Shown here: positions 17,219-28,463 of the stretch, piece after piece
How the letters are laid out: every line of letters starts with the position of its first letter
Position numbering within the stretch: position 1 is the stretch's first letter
NCBI RefSeq assembly: GCF_019972155.1
Contig: NZ_BOVL01000059.1
Span: forward strand, 1-64,000
From: Bradyrhizobium sp. RD5-C2
GTDB taxonomy: Bacteria > Pseudomonadota > Alphaproteobacteria > Rhizobiales > Xanthobacteraceae
Reading direction: 5' to 3'
Length of the DNA: 64,000 nt
Made by a program: the position numbers and the translations under genes
The notes under the pieces: generated by a model
Databases searched by the model: none
Told to the model about the DNA's origin: nothing
The model's input: the letters and a program-made list of their open reading frames with translations, nothing else

Positions 17219-17698
17219 GTGTCGAAGAACCTTGACGAGATCGACCTCAAAATCCTCGCCGAGATCCAGGCTGATGGCCGAATCACCAATGTGGAACTCG
17301 CCAAACGCGTCGGGATCTCGCCGCCGCCCTGCCTCCGCAGGGTCCGGGCGCTGGAAGAGGAGGGCTACATTCAGGGCTACCGCGGCCTGCTCGATCCGCG
17401 CCGCCTCGGCTTCGACGTCACGGTGTTCGCCTCGGTGCATCTGTCGAGCCAGGCCGACGCCGATCTCCGCTCTTTCGAGAATTTCGTGCGCGCCGAGCCT
17501 TTGGTGCGGGAATGCTGGATGCTGTCGGGCGAAGTCGATTTCATCCTCAAATGCGTCGCCCCCGACATGGCGACGTTCCAGGATTTCGTCACCCATCTGA
17601 CGGCCGCGCCGCATGTGCGCAACGTCAGGACGTCGCTGGTGCTGCACAATTCGAAATACGAAGCCGCGGTGCCACTGGGCGTGAAGGCGGCGTCGTAG
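17219..17698 (+). CDS. Lrp/AsnC-family transcriptional regulator
   Basis: 159 residues with GTG start: an N-terminal AsnC helix-turn-helix (DLKILAEIQADGRITNVELA, about residues 8-45) and a C-terminal RAM/effector domain (about 65-150). Lrp-type proteins bind amino acids and act as octamers or higher forms. It is transcribed away from trxB. It has no catabolic neighbour, so its effector is unknown. Confidence 0.94.
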   Translation: MSKNLDEIDLKILAEIQADGRITNVELAKRVGISPPPCLRRVRALEEEGYIQGYRGLLDPRRLGFDVTVFASVHLSSQADADLRSFENFVRAEPLVRECWMLSGEVDFILKCVAPDMATFQDFVTHLTAAPHVRNVRTSLVLHNSKYEAAVPLGVKAAS

Positions 17699-17736
17699 CG
17701 CATCCGATGTTTGAGCTGGAGTGAAGAGGCTCCTCG

Positions 17737-18936
17737 TCAACTTCGGGCAATCATCACCGAACCGTTTGCCTCGAATAGTCCAACTGCCCCGGACGGTGAA
17801 GTCGCGACGTCGAACTCGAGCGGGCCGCAAGTAATCATGCAATAGTCGTAAACCGAGCGCTGATCGTTCCCCATCAAGAACTGATAGTGGATCTGCATGA
17901 AGTCGAATCGATGACGTCTGAAGCGGATCGGACTTATCATTGAATGTATCTGGACGCGCCGAATTTTTGGGTGCTCTCCTGAATAGTCCCGGCTGGTACG
18001 TTTCAGCGTGACGGGGTCGAAGCGATAGAAGCTGATCGCGTCATCTCGTGCCTGGTATTCGACCCAGTCGATGGCAGTCGTTCCGGCCACAAGTTGTGCC
18101 GCTTCCCGAATTTGGCCGCCCATCGGATGCAATGCGAATTTGGGAATAGTGGCGCCCACTGTGAGAATGCACAGCTTCGGTCCGCGCGTTTCAAGCAGGG
18201 GATCCAATTTTAGCGCGCGCGCGACCGCCGCTATCGTGAGTGCGGCGCCAAGAGAATGGCCAACAATGAGAATTTCATCAACTTTCGCAGCCTGAGCTCT
18301 CTTTGCGATCAGCTCAGCAAAGTCGTCGAGTCGCGCATCAAGTTCGCTTCTGCGCCCGTAAAGGAACTCGTGGGAGAAAATGGCATCATCGAGGATGTGG
18401 TTTATGCGACGCTTCGGTCCGATCCAGAGTACAGCGCTGACGAAGATGGCAAGCGACAGAAAAATGCCAAGCAGCAGTTCCACCCAAAGTGTAGCGTGCA
18501 AGGGCCCGATCACGAGATACGATAGCCCAACGCTGCACAATGCGATCAGCAGCAAACAACAATATGGAAAGACGAAAAAGAGGGCGTACTTCCAGCTCGC
18601 GATCGCATATCTAAACAGCGTTCCCGTTATGATGAAGTCGAACAGCGCTCTCACGGACTGTACGAGACGAGGCACGAGCCCGACTTTCGAATCGCACCGA
18701 ATGAGATCATCCCAGCGCAGCATCTCGAAGGTGATGCTGGTTTTCCAGTTTGGACCCCACGCCTCCACGTTGCATGAAGCATCGATTGCAGATGTGTTCG
18801 AGATTTCCGACAGCCGTGAAGAAGTGCCCCAAATCCTATCGAAGCTCGAGAGCGACCGGCGCAGGCGTTCGACCTGCTGTTCCGGAGTGATGGGATCGTA
18901 ACCGCCAACGTGGAAGACGTGCCGTCGTCGAATCAT
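17737..18936 (-). CDS. Membrane-anchored lipase-like alpha/beta hydrolase of unknown function
   Basis: This 399-residue protein has an N-terminal HVFHVGGYDP motif, then a hydrophobic region (about residues 115-170) with two probable membrane helices. A lipase-like domain follows with nucleophile elbow GHSLGAA (about residues 226-232), helix-rich core and a late His (IQIHYQF or VQIHSM). The N-terminal GGYDP-type block and the inserted membrane pair are not typical of secreted class 3 lipases. A cytosolic or membrane-facing acyl hydrolase is a reasonable guess. Codon use looks less GC-biased than in neighbours, which may indicate transfer. Substrate unknown. Confidence 0.65.
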   Translation of the reverse strand: MIRRRHVFHVGGYDPITPEQQVERLRRSLSSFDRIWGTSSRLSEISNTSAIDASCNVEAWGPNWKTSITFEMLRWDDLIRCDSKVGLVPRLVQSVRALFDFIITGTLFRYAIASWKYALFFVFPYCCLLLIALCSVGLSYLVIGPLHATLWVELLLGIFLSLAIFVSAVLWIGPKRRINHILDDAIFSHEFLYGRRSELDARLDDFAELIAKRAQAAKVDEILIVGHSLGAALTIAAVARALKLDPLLETRGPKLCILTVGATIPKFALHPMGGQIREAAQLVAGTTAIDWVEYQARDDAISFYRFDPVTLKRTSRDYSGEHPKIRRVQIHSMISPIRFRRHRFDFMQIHYQFLMGNDQRSVYDYCMITCGPLEFDVATSPSGAVGLFEANGSVMIARS

Positions 18937-19334
18937 CTAGCAACTCGAAATCTGCATGGACATTGGTTGCCACTCATCCTGAAAGATTGAAATGCATCGG
19001 CACTTTACTCCGGAACCCTTGCGACGTTGATCCGCAATCCTTGCTGAATGTGACATGGATGATGGGGATTCGACCCTATCAAATTACCGTTCCACCCGCG
19101 AGGTGGCACTCATTGAGATTGGCTTTGATCAAAAAGTGCAGAGGACAGGCCGTGATGGGGCCAATTGACCCCGGATGGTGGTGAAGGGGGCGCGGCTCGA
19201 ATGGCTCTTTCCAGTGTGGCAAATCCGCGACAGCAAACAATTGCGCGCTTCAACACGTCTTTCAAAGATCTTTCTCGATTGTCACGATTCCCAAGTTTGC
19301 GTTAATGCGACTTAGGTCGGCGAGGGATCCTGAA
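18937..19334. other. Gene-free stretch of about 400 bases
   Basis: No convincing gene, RNA or repeat was seen. A 73-codon open frame at 18963-19184 has no ribosome-binding site and no family signal. The lower GC content relative to flanking genes suits an accessory region. The last part contains the promoter region of the next gene. Confidence 0.5.
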
Positions 19335-20048
19335 ATGGAAAGACTACGCTACAGCGCGGCGCTGGTGTGCGCCGTCCTGACAGTCCTTTTTGCAAGCAAC
19401 TTGTATTCGAACAGCGGGGCTCAGGCGCGTCCCGGAATTGCGATTGCACTCAGATCGACAGGTCCGCAGGCTCGATTGCATTCCTCCGCGACGCACGTCT
19501 ATCTGTTTCGCGGGCTGTTGAACGTCTTTTCCCTGGGCATGGACGACCTTGCCGCCCAGCTGCGCGCGGCCGGCATCGCCGCGGACGTCGCCAACCACGC
19601 CCAGTGGAGAGGCGTTGCCGACGAAATTATTGCAAAATATAGAGCGGGCCAGCGCGGACCTATCGTACTGATCGGGCACTCCCTTGGTGCGGATGCCGTG
19701 ATGTCGATGGCAGAGTACCTCGGCCAAATGGGCGTGCCGGTCGCTTTGGTTGTCCCGTTCGACGGCACATCGCCTCATGCGGCGACGGCGAATGTCGCAA
19801 GGGTTTTGAATCTGTTCAAGCATGAAAGCGATCGAATAAGTCGCGGCCCCGGCTTCCGCGGCGAGCTTACAAACTTCAAGGTTCCCGATGTCAACGTCGA
19901 CCACTTCAACATCGATAAAAGCGCGGCGTTGCATAGCCTAGTGATAAGAAAGATCAGGTCGATCGGATCCGGCGTTGCGCGCCCAAAGGCCCGCCAGAAT
20001 CCTTCGAACGTGGTTTCACCTGCAGCCGCAGCCTCGACCAATTCCTAG
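19335..20048 (+). CDS. Exported alpha/beta hydrolase-like protein
   Basis: 237 residues from the ATG at 19335 (start MERLRYSAALV). The hydrophobic N-terminus (about residues 5-25) looks like a signal peptide or anchor. A nucleophile elbow GHSLGADAV is centred near residue 115, preceded by the HVYLFRGLLNVFSLGMDDLA strand-helix, and a candidate catalytic His is in VDHFNIDK near residue 195. A start 10 codons upstream is possible. It belongs to the alpha/beta hydrolases but I cannot name the substrate. Its neighbour is a second exported hydrolase (SGNH type). Confidence 0.7.
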   Translation: MERLRYSAALVCAVLTVLFASNLYSNSGAQARPGIAIALRSTGPQARLHSSATHVYLFRGLLNVFSLGMDDLAAQLRAAGIAADVANHAQWRGVADEIIAKYRAGQRGPIVLIGHSLGADAVMSMAEYLGQMGVPVALVVPFDGTSPHAATANVARVLNLFKHESDRISRGPGFRGELTNFKVPDVNVDHFNIDKSAALHSLVIRKIRSIGSGVARPKARQNPSNVVSPAAAASTNS

Positions 20049-20166
20049 CCTCACGCCCAAAAGACAGTTTGAAGGCGGCATGTGACGCGTCACGTGAGGC
20101 TTTGGATTACGCCTTCCCGGTGTCCGTGCTATTTCTCTGTGGCACTTCAGTCCGAGGAGGCAGTCG

Positions 20167-20712
20167 GTGACGACGTTCGGAAGATTCTCAATCGCTGTAG
20201 CGATCGGCATATTGGCGACCGTCTCCGCCGCCTTCGCAAAGCCGATTCGTATCGTGGCAGTCGGCGCAAGCAACACGCAGGGTTGGTACGTCGGGAAGCA
20301 AAGCGCTTACCCGGCCAAGCTGGAAGCCCTGCTGAGGGAGAAGGGCGTCAATGCGAACGTCGTCAATGCCGGCATTCCCTTCGATACCACGGCCGGTATG
20401 CTCAAGCGCATTGATAGCGACGTGCCGAAGGGAACCGACATCGTCATCCTGCAGCCTGGAGGCAATGACAGGCGCTTCCTTGTCACGAAGGAGCAGCGGG
20501 CGGCCAACATCGCGGCGATGGAGCGGCGGCTGCGTGATCGCGCCATCAAGAGCGTCGTGTACGACGATGAGATTCCGCCGCAGTATTACGCTTTTGACTT
20601 CATTCACCTCACGGCTGACGGCCATGCCTTCATAGCGTCGCAGTTGCTCCCGCGCGTGCTGGCGATGATCGACCGGAGGGCCGGCGTGGCTTCGCCGCGG
20701 TCGAGAGACTAG
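20167..20712 (+). CDS. Secreted SGNH/GDSL-family hydrolase (esterase-like)
   Basis: 181 residues with GTG start and a clear N-terminal signal peptide (about residues 1-24, ending SAAFA). Block I is AVGASNTQGW (Ser35), block III GGND, and block V the DFIHLTADGH Asp-His pair, so a Ser-Asp-His triad is complete. It is most like arylesterase/lysophospholipase L1 proteins in size. Together with the hydrolase at 19335 it makes a pair of exported esterases with different folds. An AGGAGG ribosome-binding sequence lies just upstream. Confidence 0.85.
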   Translation: MTTFGRFSIAVAIGILATVSAAFAKPIRIVAVGASNTQGWYVGKQSAYPAKLEALLREKGVNANVVNAGIPFDTTAGMLKRIDSDVPKGTDIVILQPGGNDRRFLVTKEQRAANIAAMERRLRDRAIKSVVYDDEIPPQYYAFDFIHLTADGHAFIASQLLPRVLAMIDRRAGVASPRSRD

Positions 20713-20883
20713 CGGGTCGCGCGGCCAATTTATCAGTGGAAACAACCCGCAAGCCTTGTATGATTGCTTCATGTTGGTCTGTGGACAGACCCGGTTCGGT
20801 CAAATCTCAGACACCGCTAAGGATGGCGCACCTTCGATGGTCGGCAAAAATGGCACGCCAGCGAAAACAGCGCTTGGCCCACG

Positions 20884-21468
20884 ATGACGCCTGGCATTGC
20901 CAAGTTCGTGTTTGTGATGATGGCGGTCGGTTGGTATCTCATCCGCTATAGATACGCACGTCGTTCTCGTCGTGAGAAGGTCTTGAGGAGCGCCCGAGGC
21001 CCCCGCGAGAACACCCTGCTGCTGATATCGCTCACGGGTCTCGGAATTGTACCGTTCGTGTACATCGCAACGGCCGCACCTCATTTCGCGTCGTATGCCT
21101 TCCGGCCAGTTCAAGCATGGCTGGGGATTTTCGTGGCGATTGCGGCGCTGGTCATGTTCCGGCTGACCCATCGCGCTCTTGGTCGGAACTGGTCGGTGAG
21201 TCTCGACGTGCGGGAGAATCATCACCTGATCACAGACGGGATTTATCGAAGAATCCGGCATCCCATGTATTCTGCATTTTGGCTTTGGGCCGTCGCGCAG
21301 GCGCTGCTCTTGCCGAATCTGGTAGCCGGTTTCGCCGGCCTGATCGGATTTGGGACACTGTTCTTCGGCCGGATTGCCCGGGAAGAACAGATGATGCTGG
21401 AGACGTTCGGCGACGAGTATCGCGAGTATATGGCACGGACCGGACGCGTTATGCCGAGGCTGTTCTAG
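20884..21468 (+). CDS. Isoprenylcysteine carboxyl methyltransferase-like membrane protein
   Basis: 194 residues with four or five membrane helices. The C-terminal HHLITDGIYRRIRHPMYSAFW block (split here over residues 117-137) and the REEQMMLETFGDEYREYM segment are the signature of the ICMT/phospholipid methyltransferase family. Bacterial members methylate small or lipid substrates with SAM. No prenylation genes are nearby, so the actual substrate is unknown. It follows the SGNH gene by ~170 bases. Confidence 0.85.
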   Translation: MTPGIAKFVFVMMAVGWYLIRYRYARRSRREKVLRSARGPRENTLLLISLTGLGIVPFVYIATAAPHFASYAFRPVQAWLGIFVAIAALVMFRLTHRALGRNWSVSLDVRENHHLITDGIYRRIRHPMYSAFWLWAVAQALLLPNLVAGFAGLIGFGTLFFGRIAREEQMMLETFGDEYREYMARTGRVMPRLF

Positions 21469-21655
21469 CCGGCTGTAATGGTGACGCCCGTGCCTGCAAC
21501 CGGACACCCCCGCAGGACAACTACCCCGTGTTGTTTTTGTCACAGCCGACCAAGAAACGACCTTGCAAGCACGAGCTTTGGTTCAGCGTTAATTGCGCTG
21601 CACCCGTTCGAGGGTATGGTGGTTACGCTCACGCTACCCATCTTCGGAGATCACA

Positions 21656-21850
21656 ATGCTGAAATATCTGGTTGTTGGAGTTGCGACTTTTGGTTTCATG
21701 GCCGCTGCCAACGCAGCCGACCTCCCTCGTCCGCAGCCGGTTGCCGAACAGGCTCCGATTGGCAAGATGCCGATTGGCAAGTATCCGGTTGGCAAGTATC
21801 CGGTCGGCAAGACCCCGGTTGGAAAAGCTCCGATCGTAACGAAGGGTTAA
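21656..21850 (+). CDS. Small secreted protein with PxGKx tandem repeats
   Basis: Only 64 residues. The N-terminus (MLKYLVVGVATFGFMAAANA) is a signal peptide with an Ala-x-Ala cleavage site near residue 20. The mature part is a short Pro-rich stretch followed by five tandem pentapeptides of form P-(I/V)-G-K-x, ending VTKG. The repeats are encoded by 15-base units (21756-21830) that differ mainly at synonymous or conservative positions, as expected of a selected protein repeat. A GGAGA ribosome-binding site lies ~6 bases before the ATG. I recognise no family. It is basic and likely periplasmic or extracellular. Confidence 0.7.
   Translation: MLKYLVVGVATFGFMAAANAADLPRPQPVAEQAPIGKMPIGKYPVGKYPVGKTPVGKAPIVTKG
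21756..21830 (+). repeat. Five 15-base tandem repeats inside the small secreted gene
   Basis: Units follow the pattern CCG(A/G)T(T/C)GG(C/A)AA(G/A)NNN, each coding P-I/V-G-K-x. Third-position differences dominate. Confidence 0.8.
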
Positions 21851-21886
21851 TTTGAGGATCGCCCCGACAACGCGCTCCTTCAGCAA

Positions 21887-22642
21887 TTGCTGAAGGCGCT
21901 GTCGGGGGTGATGTCTTGCCCTTGTGAGGGTCTGAAGGTGCCAGAATCGAATCGGAAACGGAGCGGCCTGCGGCTGCTCGGCGGAATTGGTGTCGTTCTG
22001 GCTTCCATGACTTTGGAAGCCGGCATTGGTCATGCGCAGCAATTGGCCGTGCAAACGGATCAAGCCCCGCTGCAGCAGGACAAACCGCGTAAACCGTCGT
22101 CAAGGTCGGTTGTGGCGGCAGCCGTTGCTGGACCGAGTGCTTCCGTTTCTGGAGCAGACGTGAAACCGGTTCGAAGGTCTACGGCCAAAGGGCCGTATTA
22201 CGTGGACTTTCGTGCCCGCACGGCAGCTTCATATGGGCATGCCTTTATCTGGTACGGCAAGACAAGCGAGAAGCAGGTTGAAGTTGCGGGGCTGCACCCG
22301 GCGGGCGACGTCCTGCCTTACGTGCTGGGACATCTTATGTGGGTGCCCTCCGAGACGGGAGCAAGCTACGGCGACCTTGACGTCCAGTATTTGACGGCCA
22401 GCTATCGCGTCTACCTGAGTGAGGCGGACGCGAAGAAGGTCTTTGCCTACATCAAGGAGCTTCAGGCGAGCTCGCCTGTTTGGAACGCGGAAACGACTAA
22501 TTGCACGGCCTTTATAGGTCGTATAGCCAGCTTCATGGGTCTGAAGGCTCCATTCCATTTGTTGAAGCCCGAGGAATACGTAAACCAGTTGAGAGACATG
22601 AACGGCGGGCGCCAGACCGTGCAACTCGCTTCGGATCGTTAG
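21887..22642 (+). CDS. Exported permuted papain-like (NlpC/P60- or LRAT-related) domain protein, putative
   Basis: 251 residues with a hydrophobic stretch at about 27-45 (LRLLGGIGVVLASM) that may be a signal or anchor, a Pro/Ser/Ala-rich linker, then a domain from about residue 100. It contains a GHAFIWYGK segment and, later, TTNCTAFIGRIA. The order His then Asn-Cys resembles circularly permuted papain-like enzymes (LRAT/YaeF type), where the cysteine follows the histidine. I infer a cysteine hydrolase or acyltransferase acting outside the cytoplasm. The start could be the later ATG at 21911 or beyond. It follows the repeat protein by 36 bases. Confidence 0.5.
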   Translation: MLKALSGVMSCPCEGLKVPESNRKRSGLRLLGGIGVVLASMTLEAGIGHAQQLAVQTDQAPLQQDKPRKPSSRSVVAAAVAGPSASVSGADVKPVRRSTAKGPYYVDFRARTAASYGHAFIWYGKTSEKQVEVAGLHPAGDVLPYVLGHLMWVPSETGASYGDLDVQYLTASYRVYLSEADAKKVFAYIKELQASSPVWNAETTNCTAFIGRIASFMGLKAPFHLLKPEEYVNQLRDMNGGRQTVQLASDR

Positions 22643-23089
22643 TTTTCCCACCAAGGACCACTTGGCGGCTGCACTTTGGCAAAGCCGCCATCGGGAACGC
22701 TTCCGAGATTTCTTCAGATGAAGGGGCAGATGGTTGCATCGGCATCCAATGCGAACCGGTGCGGAATACAAGTTCGAGCCTACCAAAACGTATTTGAACT
22801 GGGGCTGATGTTGGGCTTTCTCGCAAAGCAGCCAGAAACTGCGAGCAGCAACTGACCTTCAGCATGTAGCGGGCTTAAGATGCCTTTTTTGGACCGCTAG
22901 GAAGATCGTCCACCGGACCCGCGCCTCTTCCATCTTTGCAACGCTCTTCGGGTTTATATCCCATCGCGCTCGGAAAGCGTCCCCAGGCTCCCCGACTATC
23001 CTTGCATTGCTCGACGGATCTTGCCGCTGTCCGTTGTGGCGCAACCGTGACGGACCCGTCCCGGTTGAACGGGACGGGCTCAGCCTTCG
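22643..23089. other. Gene-free stretch of about 450 bases
   Basis: No convincing coding sequence. The right end holds a perfect hairpin CCCGTCCCG/CGGGACGGG (23055-23078), possibly the end of the doxX transcript. The rest has no repeat or RNA that I can support. Confidence 0.5.
23055..23078 (-). terminator. Hairpin downstream of doxX
   Basis: Nine-base-pair stem CCCGTCCCG / CGGGACGGG with a six-base loop located 12 bases after the doxX stop. There is no T run, so termination strength is uncertain. Confidence 0.45.
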
Positions 23090-23500
23090 TTACTTCTTGC
23101 CCATCGCCGCGTCGACGCTGATCGGGCCGGGGCCCGAGGTTGCGAGGTAGAGGCAGGCGAAGCAGAACAGGATCGCTGCGGTGCCGTTGTTGAGCAGCGG
23201 CAGCAACACCGGCTCGACCGGGTTCTTCAACATGTGGCCGAGGAAATAGGCGAACGCCATCTCGCCCGACAGGATGAACGCGGCCAGCCGCGAGAATAGG
23301 CCGAGCATCAGGAGCGCGCCGAGCACCAGTTCAAGCCAGCCTGCGGCCTGGATCAACGGCGGGATATTGGCGAAGTAGGCGAGCACGGGAAACTTGAAGA
23401 TCTTCGCGACGCCGTACTGAAACAGCAGCAGTCCGGTGATGAACCGGAACAGGCTCAGCGCCGTCGGCTGCCATTTGGAAAACATCTGGTCCATTGTCAT
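23090..23500 (-). CDS. DoxX family membrane protein
   Basis: 136 residues with four hydrophobic segments, characteristic of DoxX proteins: LSLFRFITGLLLFQYGVAKI near the N-terminus, the central GWLELVLGALLMLGLFSR, and a C-terminal LLPLLNNGTAAILFCFACLYL helix. The start ATG at 23500 follows a GGGGG ribosome-binding sequence; a longer frame up to 23560 is less likely. Members are involved in redox stress or quinone chemistry in some bacteria, but function here is not shown. Confidence 0.9.
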   Translation of the reverse strand: MTMDQMFSKWQPTALSLFRFITGLLLFQYGVAKIFKFPVLAYFANIPPLIQAAGWLELVLGALLMLGLFSRLAAFILSGEMAFAYFLGHMLKNPVEPVLLPLLNNGTAAILFCFACLYLATSGPGPISVDAAMGKK

Positions 23501-23846
23501 TAACCCCCTGATTGACACGCTGGAACATTGCACGATGCAGAAACACACGGTGTCCGCCACCAGAATGTGATGTCAACACCTTGTGCCTGGAATCATTCCT
23601 CGCTCCACGGAAGTTGCGAGAGAACGCGGCAGTGACACGGTGACACGCCGCGATGCGTGTTGCGACGCAATCATCGGCTCCGCCCCCGGTCCCCGACATG
23701 ATTATACTGCATAAACATGTCACGGCCTCCCTAGTATGCCGCCTTGCCGCCCTCCACTCACATTGCTGTCAGACGTGGGGAAAACGCGGGCACAAAAAAA
23801 GCCGCGTGCAACACGCGGCCTTTTTGCACCAGTCACGTCAGGGTAA
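23501..23846. other. Region between doxX and greA
   Basis: Holds the doxX promoter region and, at 23794-23825, the bidirectional terminator shared with greA. Nothing else was recognised. Confidence 0.5.
23794..23825. terminator. Bidirectional intrinsic terminator downstream of greA
   Basis: GCCGCGTG/CACGCGGC stem with a three-base loop. A run of seven A on the left and five T on the right make it efficient for either strand. It ends greA (minus strand). Confidence 0.9.
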
Positions 23847-24323
23847 CTACCGCCACTCGACCTTGGTGATCTCGTAGGCCTTGGCGCCGCCCGGCGCCAT
23901 CACTTCGACGGTGGTGCCCTTCTTCTTGCCGATCAGCGCGCGTGCGAGCGGCGAGGTGATGGAGATGCGGCCCTTCTTGGCGTCGGCCTCGACCTCGCCG
24001 ACGATCTGCCACACCGCTTTCTTCTCGGTGTCCTCATCGATCAGCGTCACGGTCGCGCCGAACTTGATGGTGTCGCCGGACAGTTTCGAAATGTCGATGA
24101 TGTCGGCGCGCGCGAGCTTGTCCTCGAGCTCGGCGATGCGGCCCTCGTTGTGCGACTGCTCTTCCTTGGCGGCGTGATACTCGGCGTTCTCCGAGAGGTC
24201 GCCGTGCGAGCGCGCTTCCGCAATGTGTTCGATGATGCGCGGACGATCCTCCGACTGTCGCTTCTTGAGTTCGTTCGTCAGCGCGGCGTAACCGCCCGCG
24301 GTCATCGGAACCTTATCCATCAT
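23847..24323 (-). CDS. greA: Transcription elongation factor GreA
   Basis: Stimulates cleavage of backtracked RNA by RNA polymerase. 158 residues: N-terminal antiparallel coiled coil (about residues 10-75) whose tip has the acidic DLSENAEYH segment, and a C-terminal FKBP-like domain (about 80-158, SPLARALIGKKKGTTVEV). Two ATGs lie together at the start (MM). It is transcribed alone, towards a strong terminator. Confidence 0.97.
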   Translation of the reverse strand: MMDKVPMTAGGYAALTNELKKRQSEDRPRIIEHIAEARSHGDLSENAEYHAAKEEQSHNEGRIAELEDKLARADIIDISKLSGDTIKFGATVTLIDEDTEKKAVWQIVGEVEADAKKGRISITSPLARALIGKKKGTTVEVMAPGGAKAYEITKVEWR

Positions 24324-24518
24324 CTTCGTCCTTCATCGTGCGCGCCCGGCGGCCGTGCACGAAATATCCAGTTCAGCTAACGCAGGAATCAGGACGCGAA
24401 CGCGCCCGGAAGCCCAGTGATTTTCGGCCCCGCTAAGGGCCGTGACAACATCCAATCGCGCGGTGAGTTCCAGCCATTCGGCTAATTGACCGCTTCGGGC
24501 CTTCAGCCCGGGCAGCGG
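24324..24518 (-). other. Region between greA and carB with carB terminator hairpin
   Basis: The carB stop codon overlaps a stem TGACCGC/GCGGTCA (24487-24521) enclosing a second CGGGC/GCCCG stem. No gene was seen in the remaining bases. Confidence 0.4.
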
Positions 24519-27983
<3,465 letters not shown>

Positions 27984-28310
27984 CAGCTCTCGCGGACTGG
28001 AATTTGGGCACAAAAAAAGGGCGCGCTGGTCGCGCGTCCCTCGGGCCATGCGCTACATCTTGTAGCGCAGGAGGCGCGATCCCTCGCGCGCGGGTGGTCT
28101 TTAGACCAGTTTCCGCACCTGCGAAACCCCCAAAAGCGCGCAATCAACTGCGATTCTGGGGGAAATGGCTCATTCGACCTATGCCCGGCTGGGGGTGCTC
28201 AGGGGGTGGGGGAGGGTCTTGCCGGCGCCCGGCTTCGCCCTGCGGGCTCGCCGCGGTAGCCTTCGCCACGAGATGGCTTGCCGAGCCGAAGCTGCGTGAG
28301 CAGCGAAGGC
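27984..28310 (-). promoter_or_regulatory. Structured leader or small-RNA region ahead of carB
   Basis: Reading toward carB there are consecutive hairpins: TGGTCT/AGACCA (28108-28095), GCGCG/CGCGC (about 28089-28074), TGCGCTAC/GTAGCGCA (28069-28049) and then an intrinsic terminator (28040-28012) with seven T. The terminator ends 29 bases before the carB ATG. It could be a carB attenuator, the end of the tRNA-like transcript, or a small RNA. No open reading frame of note. Confidence 0.5.
28012..28040 (-). terminator. Intrinsic terminator just upstream of carB
   Basis: The stem is built from GGGACGCGCGA and the facing CAGCGCGCCC, followed on the minus strand by TTTTTTT (28018-28012). It lies between the tRNA-like gene and carB. 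Confidence 0.75.
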
Positions 28311-28386
28311 TGGAGGCCCGGCCTGGATTTGAACCAGGATAAACAGTGTTGCACCACTGCCGCGTCGACGCTTCCGCCACCGGGCC
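28311..28386 (-). tRNA. Unusual tRNA-Cys-like gene (anticodon GCA)
   Basis: Seventy-six bases with a perfect 7-bp acceptor (GGCCCGG/CCGGGCC), an encoded CCA end and discriminator U73. The T arm CCTGG-TTCAAAT-CCAGG is canonical and a 5-base variable loop precedes it. The anticodon arm CAGTG/CACTG encloses GTGCAA, giving anticodon GCA with U33 but only six loop bases instead of seven. The D arm is weak (GCG/CGC) and the loop lacks the normal GG pair. U73 and GCA are the main cysteine identity elements. It may be a functional non-canonical tRNA-Cys, a tRNA-like regulator or a decaying copy. Confidence 0.65.
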
Positions 28387-28463
28387 GAGTGGATCATTGC
28401 TGATTATTTCAGCGGCCGCTACGTTTACTTTTGGTTAACCCTAATATCTTGCACAACCTTTGA

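Noticed and set aside
18963..19184. 73-codon frame in the gene-free stretch
   Set aside because: No ribosome-binding site, no recognisable family, and atypical amino-acid composition.
22533..22865. Minus-strand frame over the papain-like gene end
   Set aside because: Antisense of a better-supported gene and without family features.
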